Source: Dichotomocladium elegans
Taxonomy: Eukaryota; Mucoromycota; Mucoromycetes; Mucorales; Lichtheimiaceae
Direction: 5' to 3'
DNA length: 64,000 bases
Assembly (NCBI GenBank): GCA_025716815.1
Contig: JAIXMN010000007.1
Coordinates: 141,501 to 205,500 of the forward strand
Made by a program: the position numbers and the translations under genes
Part shown: positions 53,298 to 64,000 of the stretch, piece by piece
Layout of the letters: each line of letters begins with the position of its first letter
How positions within the stretch are numbered: the first letter of the stretch is position 1
Notes under the pieces: model-generated
Told to the model about the DNA's origin: nothing
Databases searched by the model: none
The model's input: only the letters and a program-made list of their open reading frames with translations

Positions 53298-54515
53298 AAA
53301 AGCTTACTCTATCCAACAATCCTCTTCCACATATCATGGCCCCTTCCCCGTTCACAATTAACCTCGTTTTTTATATTAATAGTCTTTTTATATATAAAAG
53401 GTCATATATCCAGAGAGATATGGAGATAGAACATTTTTGAGCTGAGCAAGGATATCTTTTGTAATAAAAAATTGACAGGCAACGGGTGTGCTCCAAAATA
53501 AGGTTTTCCGCCTGCCGCTCAATCTCATGCCAATAAATAGAATGCGGTAGGTGTGACGCAATGTCGAATACCATCGAAAACGGCAGAAGAGAGAGAGAAG
53601 CACCCTCTTCCCCAAAAAGCCAAATGCTCGTGTCACATTTTAGAACATAGCATGTCTGTGTGAGTTTGTTACTATGTCAACCCTGCACGATCACTTTATC
53701 CCGTCATCAGAGTTCATGTTCCGTCGCCAAATATGTAACGTGTGCATTGACAGGGGGGAAGCAACATGTGCGTTTGGCAAGTTAAAAAGTGGTTCCATCT
53801 GGCAAATCTTAAGAGCATGACTTTTGAGCAAATAATTGGATGATGATAAAATCCATCGCATTGCACACACACACATATATATATCCATGCACAAATGACG
53901 TCAATGATCCCAACAACTTTGATCTTTTTTTTTTTTCACATGTCAAATAGGATGGCACGGTGAATATGCAAAAAAAAGTATGCTTCTGTGTATATGTTTT
54001 TTTTACACTTTACTTGAAATAAATAAGTATACAATTGCTTCGTAGAATAGCTACGGGTGAAAAGCGTGGACATGAGAGAGAAGTCCCGGGGAAGGAAAAA
54101 AAAAGAGGGGGAGAGAGAAAAAGACCGGGAATAGAAAAGATCATGCGTGTGACGATGCTTGAAATATTCTTGTTATATAGAGGAAGGAAGAAGGTCTATA
54201 CTGCAATGAAGAGTGAGTGGTGGAAAAAGAAGGAGAAAGAGAGATAACGTATAAGGAATTCGGGAGCAAAAAAGTTAAGGGAGTAAGAACTGCATCCTTG
54301 TATATATACATTTTTTTGTTTTTTGAAAAAAAATTGGTGAGAGAGAAAGAGACAGAGAGGCGGAATAAGAGCGTGAGCGTGAGCGTGTGTGTGAGAGAAA
54401 GAAAGAGAAAGAAGTGCCGTGCAAGGGCGTGGAGTCGGATAAGGGCTGTAGGGATTGGGTATCGAAGGACTGAATGAGAATAGCAAAAAGGGAAAAAGAA
54501 GGAAGGAAGGAATTT
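53298..54515. other. intergenic between convergent genes
   Basis: 1.2 kb with T-rich tracts, a short CA/TA run (53,862-53,885) and a long purine-rich (GA/AG) stretch from about 54,070 to 54,510 that probably belongs to the 3' side of the zinc-finger gene. No coding region is supported; frames here are low-complexity. Confidence 0.4.
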
Positions 54516-55323
54516 CTAGCATAAGGTAGCGGGAATGGCAATCATAGCCGAAGAGGAAACGGTAGGAGGGGTCAATGCTGATGAAGATGCAATGGAAGAA
54601 TTGGAAGATGAAGAAGAGGCATAGGAAGCCGCCGCTGCTGCCGCCGCCGCCGCTGCTGCTGCTTGCTGGCGGCGCTTAGTGTTGCGTCGAGGAGCGGAAG
54701 ATGGCTTTTTGATCATAGTATGCGTCTTGAGGTGTTTGCGCAGGGAGCGTGAGTGGAAATAAGCTTTCGTGCATCCCGGGACATTGCATGCAAAGGGCCG
54801 GACGGATGAGTGGGTCTTGAGGTGGGTATTAAGCGAATCGAGGCGCGAAAAGCGCTTATCGCAATCTAATATGAACGAAATCAGTTTGATTCATTAGAGG
54901 AGGGAAAATCACATACCTTGGAAATTGCAGATGAATGGCTTTTCCCCAGTATGGGTACGCATATGATTGTGCATCTTGTGGCGTTTCATGAATGGCTTGT
55001 TCTGACGAGGACAGTTGGCCCATTCGCAGTAGTAAGCAGGCTAAAAATTTTGATGAGATACTCGATCTCCAGTCGTATTGTACTTTTTAAATTACCTTGC
55101 CACTGCCAACGTGAGTATCCCGAATGTGTGCAATCAAATCAACAAGTCGATCAGTTTGAAGCTCACAATCGGCCCAGCGACAAGTGTGAATAGTAGTTTC
55201 TTCTTCGTCGTCCATGTCGTCACCAGCATCTTCTTCATCTGTCGAGGTGGCGTCCATGTCGACAATACCTGGAACAGCGGAGGCGTGGGTGATACCCAGG
55301 TCAGAAACGAAGAGGGATGGATG

Positions 55324-55360
<37 letters not shown>

Positions 55361-56354
55361 CCGTGCGCGGTTGCGCCGGTACCGGTAGGAGGGGGCGGCG
55401 CCGTAACCCAGCCATAGCGCTGGCGCTCTTGCTCAAGCTGCAACACGCGCTCAATCAATTGATCGCGAGTCAGGTTGCCCAACATGGCCATCCACGAAGA
55501 GCCATTGTTGGGGTCGGCCACCATCGTCGAACTGTTGCTACCATGGTGACACGAGGTGACACCTTTGCTGTCCATAACAGCGGCAGTGACGGGGGCAATC
55601 GGGTGATGGTGATGGTGATGATGGTGATGGTGCTGACGATCCATGCTTCCGTTGGCGGTGGTCGTGGGCGAAGGAGAGAAAAAGTCAACAGGCGACGTAA
55701 TTGGGGACATGTAAAGGATCGAGTCATTGTCGGGTGCAAACTGTAAAAGAGAGAAATATATGGTGTGAGTATGTATATCCATTGGGTGTTTTTGCCTAAT
55801 TTGATAGGCGTGGGATAGTGGATTTACCTCTTGTGGCTGCGAAGGAAGGAAATGGGTGGGCGTAGAAGTTGCAGGATTGTTCGATGGAATGGTGACGGCA
55901 GGGGTGGATTTGGTGTCAAATGCTGGCCAGCTGGTGACGATGTCGGCATAGGAAGGCACGAGAGTGTAGGCAAGCGACGAGGAGCGATGGTGTTTGATGT
56001 TGCCCAGTGGATGGTCATTGGGTGTCAAAGGAGGCACTTCAGGCGTTCGAACACCGCTCGTGGACGCTTCCTCGGACAGGGCATCGTAGCTTGGCCAGCT
56101 GGTCAGGTGAGGAGGGCGCATGGTGCTGGGTGCGGATGAGGAGGTGTTGGTGTTATGCGAGGAGTCAAAGGATGGAGTCCATGAGACGATGGGAAAGCCT
56201 AACAAAAGAGAGTGGGTGGGTTGGTCCACTGTTATTCGGTTTGGGTATGTTGTTTCAAAAGGGAGTGTCGTTGGTGCGTACCTGAAACACAAGGCATCGT
56301 TGGGAGTGGCGAGTCTGAAGTAGGGAAACCGCTGAAAGTCGTCTTGTCCATCAT
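54516..56354 (-). CDS. GLI-like C2H2 zinc-finger transcription factor
   Basis: Nuclear DNA-binding regulator. The long N-terminal half is Ser/Pro-rich, with His, Gln and Pro homopolymers (about 10 His near 55,590-55,625; about 13 Gln near 55,330-55,360). A basic-region-like RDQLIERVLQLEQERQR follows, then an acidic patch. Four or five C2H2 fingers with GLI-type spacing come next: CRWADCELQTDRLVDLIAHI..., YYCEWANCPRQNKPFMKRH..., CDKRFSRLDSLNTHLKTH, CNVPGCTKAYFHSRSLRKH, with the linker HTGEKPF. The C-terminus has a poly-Ala run. Five exons: the start exon (ATG at 56354, MMDKTTFSGFP) joins FPIVSWTPSF across 56,199-56,281. A TATA-like box lies near 56,446-56,453. Homopolymers make exact length uncertain between strains. 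Target genes unknown. Confidence 0.85.
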
Positions 56355-59300
56355 GAAGGCGCTTGTAAGGTAATCTCAACGTGCGATGTGTATGTGTGGA
56401 GAAGATGGGAAGTGTTAAAAGGGGAGGAGAGGGGATGGACGTATATATAGTCGAGCCGTAGAAGCGAACACGAGTTTGCTTTGAATCTGATTTGTCCATT
56501 GTTAAAAAAGGGGAAGGGGGAGAAGAAAAATTAAAAAAGAAGATGGAAATTTACCTGTAACAGCAAGTTGATCGATGTGCGCGTGTGTGTGTCTGGATAT
56601 GTGTGAATGACGGAGGAATCGATTTGGTGTGAGAAGTAAGCAAGCTCGAGTGCGAGAGAGAGAAAGAGAGAGGAGAGAGCGAGGAAGGGAGGAGCGGGAT
56701 ATTTTGGCTGAGTTGTATATTAAGCCAAGTGCTGGTGATTCCAATCTAGAAGAATATTGTGGTGTGCACGGATCATGCGATTGTTGAGTTGTCAAAAGAT
56801 CACCCGACGGAAAAAGAATCATATGATGCGAGGGGAAAACTCACCTTTTTTTTATAACAAAGTGCAAATCGTGGGTTGCATCGGCAGAGGCGAAGAGCAC
56901 CGTCAGCGTCGGCAAAAGGGATTTGCATTGCTTGAGTGTTCATGCATTGTCCGCTTCAACCCAGCCTTTGGTCGAAAGCAGTCGCAGCCGCTTCCTTTCT
57001 TTTTGCCTCATGGAGATGCTGCTGAAATTATGACATGGGGAGACACGCGCTAGATTGGAACATGTCTGTGCAACCTTTCGGACCTATCGGTTGACCAAGG
57101 AATCACACTACGCCCAGGTTGGTCGTTCAATATATCCTCCATATTGGCTTCACCCTTTTTTATTTGCTCGCGTGGCTTTGTCAATCTCGTTACTTTCTAA
57201 CAAGGTTTACCCATCATTGCTATAGTAATAAAACGGATGCTCGTTTATAATCGCGATCTGCTCCCATTTTGGGCGCATCTCTTCCGCTTTCTCTCCCCCA
57301 TATATCGGAGTCTCATTCGTCAACACATGCGATGCCACTCGGTTGCCCTTTTACGTTTGATACGGAAAAGGAAAATCAATCCACATGAGCAAAAGGCCGA
57401 TCCAACGTTACCGTTGGGATCGCGTGCGTTTTCGGGTTCTTTTTGACTTTTCCATACAATCGGACCGGTGGGCGCTATCGATACAAAAAAAGTAATTGTC
57501 GAATTCAGAAAACACTATGGTCAGAGTCAACTTTTCGGATTCATTTAATATTATGACGTTCTTTTTATTTCTTTATTCAAATTGGGGTTTATGCAATACC
57601 AGCTACTTATTTACTTTGAAAGAATGAATGACACTCTTTTGATGAGAATGGTAGACGAGCCAAGTATCCAAGGAAGCGTCTTCACCGAGATCACAAACCT
57701 CGGCATTGTGTTTGAAGCATTAATATACCACCATACTTACTTGGCTAACAAACCTGTTGAAAAGGATGTTATGTGGAAAGACGTTGGAGGGAAAAACAGA
57801 GAATTTCACTGATAGAATAATCGGGAATTCTGTTGTAAGGGGAAGTATCCCCAATTCATACAAAAAAAACAAGCGAAGGAGCTGGTGAAAAGTCAAAGAG
57901 TAATGGCGGCTCCAAAAATACCTTACCGAGAACCATGGGCAATTAAAACGATCCTACGTGGTACTAATCGCAACCATTTATCTACAATATATAGAAGTTA
58001 ATTAACAACTCCAAGACATCACAAACGCATATGTGAATTGCTACATCTTGAAGCAGACGCCTGAGACTTCGCTAGTAATCTACAGGCAAGATGCTAATGG
58101 TCCCTGTAAGTGAAAGCATTCGGATCTGGGTCATAAAGAAAAATTGCATGTTTATTGGTGGCCCGGATTCCATATAAATATTATAAGTCAGTGGACGAGA
58201 TCACTAGCTGGAGCTGGTGGCCTGGTAAAGACATGATAGATAAGAATATATAAACTATCACTCGGTTATCTGGAGCCACTCATTTATTTGAGATGCTCGT
58301 TATTCCTTTGAAGAGTCTGACCCCCAGGCATAAGGCCGACTCTGTTCCACGATGAAAAGAATAACGATTGGAAGAAAAGGAGCGTGACGAGGATAATCGA
58401 TCTCAGGATCATGGAATCGATGCAGTTGATGTGGAACAAGGGCCAAAAGGTACAACTACCCATTATATTAAATCTATCATTCTTATTCTTGATATTACGG
58501 ATGAATGTGAATGATTAAAATGCAGCTACTGTATTCAGTAATGGATATGCTAATATCCATAAACTCAACCCTATGATTCGAAAGTTAGTCGCGTGCCGGA
58601 ATAGAATTCTATCGAACAATTCCGGGCTGAAGAAAGGACAAATGAGGCTTCAACCCTTCCTGGAGCATGTAATAATGTTTATTACTTTAGTAAACTTTAA
58701 GGTTTTTATCATTTGTTATGACACAACCGCTCGCCTTCGTTACGATTCACTAAAACACTAGCAATCTGTCCTTTTGTATGGCTATCACTCTGACGCAGAG
58801 ATCCTACTATCATATTAGTAGTTCAGGAAATACGATTACCAATTTCCTATAGCTCGGTGCCTTATTTATCGAATTATCTCGTATATCGCTTATTATATTT
58901 ATCAGTATCAATATCTTATATATCCAAGGTCAATCAAATGCCTTGTTTGTTCTTTCCATATGATCCATCTGGTTTAACAGTTTTCCTAGTCTTTATGATT
59001 CTGTTTTCCTTGCTCTGTCCCGTTTGGTCTCGTTGGAAGGCAGCCAGTGTTTTCCTGTCCGGCCCTACCCTGTTCATTTTCCTTTTTCGCTTTCATCTTG
59101 ATCATCATCAACCAACCCAACCATTCCACCATCACTCCAGGCGCTAAACCACCAATTGTCGTGTAAATTCTATTTTAAAGCTTCTCTTTCAACAAAATAT
59201 TTGCTACATTACTAACTACAAAATAAATAGAAACGTTACCAGAAAAATATCACTCTATAATTGCACTAATCGAAGTACTTCCTAGCGCTGAGAATTAAAC

Positions 59301-59980
59301 TTAGTGATGTCTCTTCCTCTTGCTATTTTGTTCACACCTGAACAAGTAAAATTGACAGGCTCAAATGTAATGAAAACAAAGATAAAAAATATACCAATAA
59401 AAAATAGGCATAAGCTAATGATATGCAAGTTCAGTATGTGTGGTTTTTAGTTGTTTTGTAAGATGAACAGTAAGAATAAGATGAGACTCGTGGATACCTT
59501 TTATTCGGATGAAATCGGAATCAAAGATCCTCCATCGCTACATTTATGTATTTATATGATTTATGGAAGAAATTCTAATTAGCTCAACTGCATTACTCCG
59601 TCTTGACGTGGGTACTCGGGATAGCGGTACTATCACAGGTAAGGCGTCCGTGTGTATAGACTATGTGTCCTTGTTCCATTCAGATCATCCTCACGTCGGC
59701 AAAACTTCAATGAAACCGAGAGCGAGAAAAATAGAGATAAAAAGACTGTGGAAATGGATTTGGTTATTACGCGGTGTCATGGACCCTTCAGTACCTAATT
59801 AACTATGCGACAATATGTAAACGCTCTTAAGCTACTATGGGAAAGCTCTTGCACAACGGTATTTCAATCATCATACTGCAATGATAGACGCTGATAGTTG
59901 CCATTTTTCGAGTTCGATGAAGACCTTAAATAAAGGACAGTAGTGTACCAATGCGCGTCTTCGATGAAGTGTAGACAGCT
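56355..59980. other. gene-poor AT-rich region, no recognised gene
   Basis: 3.6 kb. The first 0.5 kb is the upstream region of the zinc-finger gene, with purine-rich runs. The rest has only short frames without family resemblance. Some stretches (57,580-57,810; 58,570-58,760) read as short proteins of ordinary composition and may be remnants of decayed elements, but nothing is supportable. Confidence 0.4.
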
Positions 59981-61754
59981 TTATACTGTAGCTGAGAGGA
60001 AATATACCTTTGTTGATATTCCTTTTTTAATGATTATAATGAGAAGAGATGGATTCTTTTGTGGATGATGGACGTAATTATGAGTGTTATTAAGAACATG
60101 CTCAAAGCTTGATATAATTTTAGCGATCTTCCCTGTTTGCGCGATGAATAATGGGATATCTTCAAGCTTCAAGGCCAATTGGATATGTTCGACTTCGCAC
60201 ATGGTATACAGACCACTCGTCGCACGATGCATCGCGTAAAACGTTGCGTGGTTACCTGTATTCCGGAAGAAATAATTTAGGAATACCATCAATCCGTTCG
60301 ACGTAATAATAACTCTCCAACAACAGTGAAGGCAAAGGTGGCCTTCGCTTTATGCTTATCTGAAGCGATCTTTGCGAAGTGTGCAACGCGAACAAGACCC
60401 AGTCCAACAAGTCGATGATTAAGTGCTTGGTATTGGGATTTAACCTCGCCACAGCCTAATCTTCGATCCAGCGCCGCCCCACGCACAAAGTTAATTGATG
60501 CATCTGGCCGTAGCATAATGGTCTTTTCATCGTCACTAACAGAGGTTCTATTACGTGCAATTAAGTTAGGTCAAGCGCTAAACTGGCTTAAAGTATTATA
60601 AATACGAGTTATGACGCCTACCATCGGAAAAAAATTCTTATCGATATTTTCAAACAAGGGTACTAGAGCAGCTTGAAGATATCGAGTGATCAGTTCTGTT
60701 TCTTGCGGTCCATCTTCAATGACATATTGAGGAAGAGTCTCCACCCTACGGAAGCGTTAGACTCATATTTATTACAACTGCTTTTGGTCTTACATGTTTC
60801 TTACGGCTGAGGATCCCGCTCCCATCAGCCCTACGACTTTGCATGATGCAGCGAGACGCAGGCATTGTTCCGAATCGTTGTTAATATTCTAACCGGATTG
60901 ATGGGGTCCATTAATTCTTTCATTATCAACCTGCTACTTATTTCCATGTGAAATGAGCAAGGATTTACCATTGATGCATTGTCAATCACATGATGGACGA
61001 TTTCTAGAAGCTTTGCCTTTGTTTCATTAGGAAACATCTGGCCATGGATTTTGTTGCTTTCTAGAATATGCATCAGCAAAGTCTCGCATTGGATGGACGT
61101 GATGTGTTCGTTCAGATCTTCATGGGTTCGGCCTGGTTTCAAGAGAAGGATGGAAGAAAGAGCCAAAACATGTTGGACGTTTTCTTCAATCGTTAAACGC
61201 ATATTTTCATTGAGTCTTCTCTTGATTTCGAGTTGAGAGTTGAAAATCACGAAACCGAGCGGACGCATCGATGTTGTTGAAAGTCAACCTATCATGGTCA
61301 CCCGGGGTAACGAAATCCAAATGGAAGACACTGTCAGCGCTTGAAGATGTCTCTGCATTGAGGAGCGTAGCGTTGGAATCGAACACCTCTTGTGCAACTG
61401 ATGATTGTCTTGCAGCAGCTGACTCTGATGTAACCTGGCTTGATTGCAGGGGCAAAGGATCAGAGATGAAATCACAAGATAATTGATGACTTTTCAAATG
61501 AATCCTTAAACTTGCACCATTCCTAAAACAACGCTGACATGCAGGACATGAAAACCCATCCTCTTTGCGGTCGAGAATGACTTCACCTGTGCAAATGATC
61601 CGCGCAGCATAGTTGGAATGTGAGAGTGACTCTGTGTTAGGAAACGTTGCTCACCAACTTTGACCCGTGAAACATGCTGGTTTATAGTATGTCTATCGCG
61701 CTTGCCTTTCGTTGTAAAAGGCTTGTGACAATGACGACATGTTACTGTTGACAT
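59981..61754 (-). CDS. C2H2 zinc-finger protein with RPD...GEVK (putative PD-(D/E)XK-like) domain
   Basis: Two zinc fingers at the N-terminus: CRHCHKPFTTKG..H..H in exon 1 (61655-61754) and CPACQRCFRNG..H..H in exon 2 (from 61586; intron 61587-61654). A Ser/Ala-rich linker and a helical region (TIEENVQHVLALSSILLLKPG...) follow. The C-terminal domain starts ETELITRYLQAALVPLFEN, continues with LRPDASINF and GCGEVKSQ (Asp at 60,502-60,504, ExK at about 60,440-60,447), and ends with HATFYAMHRATSGLYTMCEVEHIQ. By recall this C-terminal pattern matches a large uncharacterised Mucorales family. Asp then ExK at a spacing of 19 residues fits a PD-(D/E)XK nuclease core, but this is inference. Seven or so exons, some boundaries approximate between 60.8 and 61.3 kb. 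Function unknown. Its first 0.4 kb and promoter are duplicated in inverted orientation. Confidence 0.6.
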
Positions 61755-62000
61755 GACAACATAAAAAAGAAGCGAAGCTGACCAAATTCCAAAAAGAATA
61801 GAGCTTTTGTTGGGCCATCAGCAAACCACCGCTACTCCGGAACGCCCGGCATATCCGAGTATTACGATCCGACACCCATAAGCAACGGATCGCAACACAT
61901 CCAAAAAGTGCGACCACGTCTAAAAACATACATGTATGCTACGATGTATACCTGGCATGCTTTACGATGCCTATGTATGCTGGGCAGACTAGGAGTATGC
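61357..62000 (-). repeat. inverted repeat, left arm
   Basis: Reverse complement of 62,830-63,462. It covers the promoter and first two exons of the zinc-finger gene. The encoded frames of 78, 82 and 53 residues are identical in both arms, intron included, and I saw no base difference except a few near the inner end (61,960-62,000). Similarity stops sharply at 61,357, inside the second exon. Confidence 0.9.
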
Positions 62001-62829
62001 TGTGTATGCTACAGGATTTTCAAGAAGACGTGTGCCACAAATTTTTTATTTGTTCGTATAGACCATCTATGTTTTTCGTCGTTTCTGCTTCAAATTAGAA
62101 TTCAAGTTTTAGTATTTCGTTGCTATCTTTTTGTCAAATTTTAAAGACAATAGTAGCGAGAAGGTTACAGCCAACGCTATAGGTAAGTCTTCCCTAGCTT
62201 CTTTTTACCCCAGAATAGTTTTGGAAGGGTAAACGTTCCAACACTGATTCAAATTTCAAAGAAAGAAGCGAAACGAAATACTAAAATTTGAATTCGAATT
62301 TGAAGCAAAGATGACGAAAACCTAGACTCTCTATACCAACAACTAAAGGTTGTGGCAAACTTCTTGAAAATCCTGTACAATGTATACTGAGCATGATACA
62401 ATATCCAGATATGCCCGGATGGAAAGGTGGAGTTGGATTACATAGGACTAGAAGGGTGCTTGGTACTTTGCAACAAGCCAAGACGAGACAAGACAGGAAA
62501 AGACGGTATAGTACATGAGGGGATAGTACATGAGGGGATAGTGCAGGAGCACAGAGGGCAAGAGAAGCGGTGAACATAATGAATCATATGGAATCGAAGA
62601 AACAAGAAAAACCGGTCGACCCTTTCACTATCGATAGTATGGATATTTATATGTCTGTGCGTAAGGCTACGGTGAGGAAAATACTAATGGTATTAATTAC
62701 AATCGATAAAGAGGTTAACTGCAAACCGGATCAAGATCCTACACCAGCATACATTATAACATGTGCAGCATGCATCCTGATATGCCCAGCAGACATGGGC
62801 ATCGTAAAGCATGCCTGGCATACATCCTA
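62001..62829. repeat. loop of the inverted repeat with older inverted and tandem repeats
   Basis: Within the loop, about 62,008-62,115 and 62,280-62,385 are a diverged inverted pair (CTTCTTGAAAATCCTGTA and GAATT...GAAGCA landmarks), an inward extension of the arms. 62,386-62,829 is extra sequence on the right side. It carries a 16-bp tandem unit (GGATAGTACATGAGGG type, about three copies, 62,506-62,548) and the beginning of a longer tandem repeat. Confidence 0.65.
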
Positions 62830-62885
62830 GCGTGCCCGGCATACATGGGCATCGTAAAGCATGCCAGGTATACATCGTAGCATAC
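62780..62885 (+). repeat. two-copy tandem repeat (about 52-bp unit)
   Basis: The unit ACATGGGCATCGTAAAGCAT continuing GCC(T/A)GG(C/T)ATACATC is present at about 62,793 and again at about 62,845, next to the right arm's inner end. One related unit is at the matching end of the left arm. Confidence 0.75.
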
Positions 62886-63462
62886 ATGTATGTTTTTAGA
62901 CGTGGTCGCACTTTTTGGATGTGTTGCGATCCGTTGCTTATGGGTGTCGGATCGTAATACTCGGATATGCCGGGCGTTCCGGAGTAGCGGTGGTTTGCTG
63001 ATGGCCCAACAAAAGCTCTATTCTTTTTGGAATTTGGTCAGCTTCGCTTCTTTTTTATGTTGTCATGTCAACAGTAACATGTCGTCATTGTCACAAGCCT
63101 TTTACAACGAAAGGCAAGCGCGATAGACATACTATAAACCAGCATGTTTCACGGGTCAAAGTTGGTGAGCAACGTTTCCTAACACAGAGTCACTCTCACA
63201 TTCCAACTATGCTGCGCGGATCATTTGCACAGGTGAAGTCATTCTCGACCGCAAAGAGGATGGGTTTTCATGTCCTGCATGTCAGCGTTGTTTTAGGAAT
63301 GGTGCAAGTTTAAGGATTCATTTGAAAAGTCATCAATTATCTTGTGATTTCATCTCTGATCCTTTGCCCCTGCAATCAAGCCAGGTTACATCAGAGTCAG
63401 CTGCTGCAAGACAATCATCAGTTGCACAAGAGGTGTTCGATTCCAACGCTACGCTCCTCAAT
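62830..63462 (+). repeat. inverted repeat, right arm
   Basis: Inverted copy of 61,357-62,000. Identity ends at CTCCTCAAT (63,462), after which this side continues with TCAATAGCGG while the left gene continues with GCAGAGACATC. Confidence 0.9.
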
Positions 63463-63729
63463 TCAATAGCGGAACTCATACGTACGACGATGATCCACCA
63501 ACGCTAACCGATCACATGTTATTTGAAGCAGTCGACACGAAGTCATCACGCAAAAGAAAATCAATTTCTTCGCATTATAATTATTGAACACTTCCTCTCG
63601 GTTACGAAAAATCATCTACACTTTATTGAACATGCGCATTACTGCACTGAACTCCCTTTTATGGCTCCAGACGAAAGGAACTTGATTTTCCTTAAGATTT
63701 TCAACGAAGTCAAAGAATCGCAACCGTAG
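63065..63729 (+). pseudogene. second copy of the zinc-finger gene start, fused out of frame to a different tail
   Basis: Exon 1 starts at 63,065, and exon 2 with both zinc fingers is the same as in the left gene. After 63,462 the original frame runs only 15 more codons to a stop (TAA, 63,505-63,507). A different frame then looks coding (THTYDDDPPTLTDHMLFEAVDTK...KRKSISS, about 63,480-63,570). Another follows (FLSVTKNHLHFIEHAHYC...DERNLIFLKIFNEVKES, to 63,729) that has the same general helical look as the left gene's middle region. No RPD...GEVK domain follows before the transposon remnant at 63.87 kb. Interpreted as a chimeric, truncated relative. Confidence 0.6.
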
Positions 63730-63864
63730 CATTTATCAATAATACTGTATTCGCTCTACGCATGTTCCTACAATCACCCCGAAAGTATCCATACACTATT
63801 TCCAAAATCACAAATAAACGTCAGGGGAAGATGTCGCTTCCACCTCTTCCTTTTGTCTTTTTCT

Positions 63865-64000
63865 CTTTATACACTTTTACATTCTGAAATGAGCAGTCTA
63901 TTTTCTATAAAGATGGCTAAGGTCATGTCGTTGATGAGCATGGCTGTCCTGAACATATGGACTATGTTGTTGATGAAGGAATGTACTTACTCTCTGCAAT
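63865..64000 (+). mobile_element. Tc1/mariner-type element, copy E (runs off the window)
   Basis: Matches the reverse complement of 39,340-39,480 in copy C, and 36,030-36,110 in copy B: CATTCTGAAATGAGCA, GTCATGTCGTTGATGAGC and GTTGATGAAGGAATGTAC landmarks. It continues beyond 64,000, so completeness cannot be judged. Confidence 0.65.

Noticed and set aside
53860..53886. Candidate regulatory TA/CA element
   Set aside because: Simple sequence at the distal side of a gene end; nothing supports a regulatory role.
54196..54541. Minus-strand frames rich in Ser, Phe and Leu
   Set aside because: They arise from a long purine-rich tract downstream of the zinc-finger gene. Low complexity, no start context.
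58857..59147. Hydrophobic 96-codon frame
   Set aside because: AT-rich DNA readily encodes hydrophobic runs. There is no start context, splice partner or recognisable family.
61693..61929. 78-codon frame upstream of the zinc-finger ATG, present in both inverted arms
   Set aside because: It lies in the promoter side of the gene and overlaps its start. Its presence in both arms only reflects the duplication, and its composition is not protein-like.

Overview
The window looks like nuclear DNA of a filamentous fungus, most likely an early-diverging one of the Mucoromycota (Mucorales-like). Reasons: protein genes are broken by many short introns (about 55-150 bp) with GT-AG and some GC-AG ends; there is a class IV chitin synthase, a fungal-type F-box/LRR protein and an Abp1-type actin protein; decayed Tc1/mariner transposons with the NPIEQFW motif recur; and one gene carries an RPD...GEVK domain that I associate with protein families expanded in Mucorales. 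The species cannot be fixed from the sequence alone.

Layout, left to right. 0-6.6 kb: a small unknown gene (minus) divergent from SMC5 (plus; DNA repair and chromosome structure). 8-9.3 kb: a peroxisomal PMP47/ANT1-type carrier. 9.3-11.3 kb: repeats and a decayed Tc1/mariner copy. 11.4-18.6 kb (minus): a VPS10/sortilin-type sorting receptor with three lumenal VPS10 modules rather than the two of yeast Vps10. 19.2-21.4 kb (minus): an unrecognised single-pass membrane protein. 22.4-24.6 kb (plus): a DASS-family dicarboxylate transporter resembling plastid/bacterial 2-oxoglutarate/malate translocators. 25.1-27.4 kb (plus): a 6-phosphofructo-2-kinase whose bisphosphatase half has lost its catalytic histidine. 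29.7-32.2 kb (minus): Abp1/drebrin-like actin protein. 33.9-35.6 kb (minus): F-box/LRR protein. 36-39.6 kb: decayed transposons. 40.4-45 kb (minus): class IV chitin synthase, divergent from an NAD-dependent epimerase-like gene at 45.6-47.3 kb. 48.7-50.3 kb (minus): a compact DH-domain RhoGEF, divergent from ERG8 phosphomevalonate kinase (51.3-53.3 kb). 54.5-56.4 kb (minus): GLI-like C2H2 transcription factor. 56.4-64 kb: gene-poor and AT-rich.

The last 4 kb hold the most unusual structure. A C2H2 zinc-finger gene with a putative PD-(D/E)XK-like domain (59,981-61,754, minus) has its promoter and first two exons repeated, apparently perfectly, in inverted orientation at 62.83-63.46 kb. There they are joined out of frame to a different downstream sequence. 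The two arms face each other around a loop of about 0.8 kb that contains small tandem repeats.

The genes are mostly unrelated housekeeping or cell-biology genes (sorting, actin, cell wall, sterol precursor synthesis, glycolytic control), as expected of a eukaryotic chromosome without operons. Several pairs share divergent promoters. Exon structures given here come from reading splice sites and protein continuity by eye; junctions spelled out were checked for frame, others are approximate.
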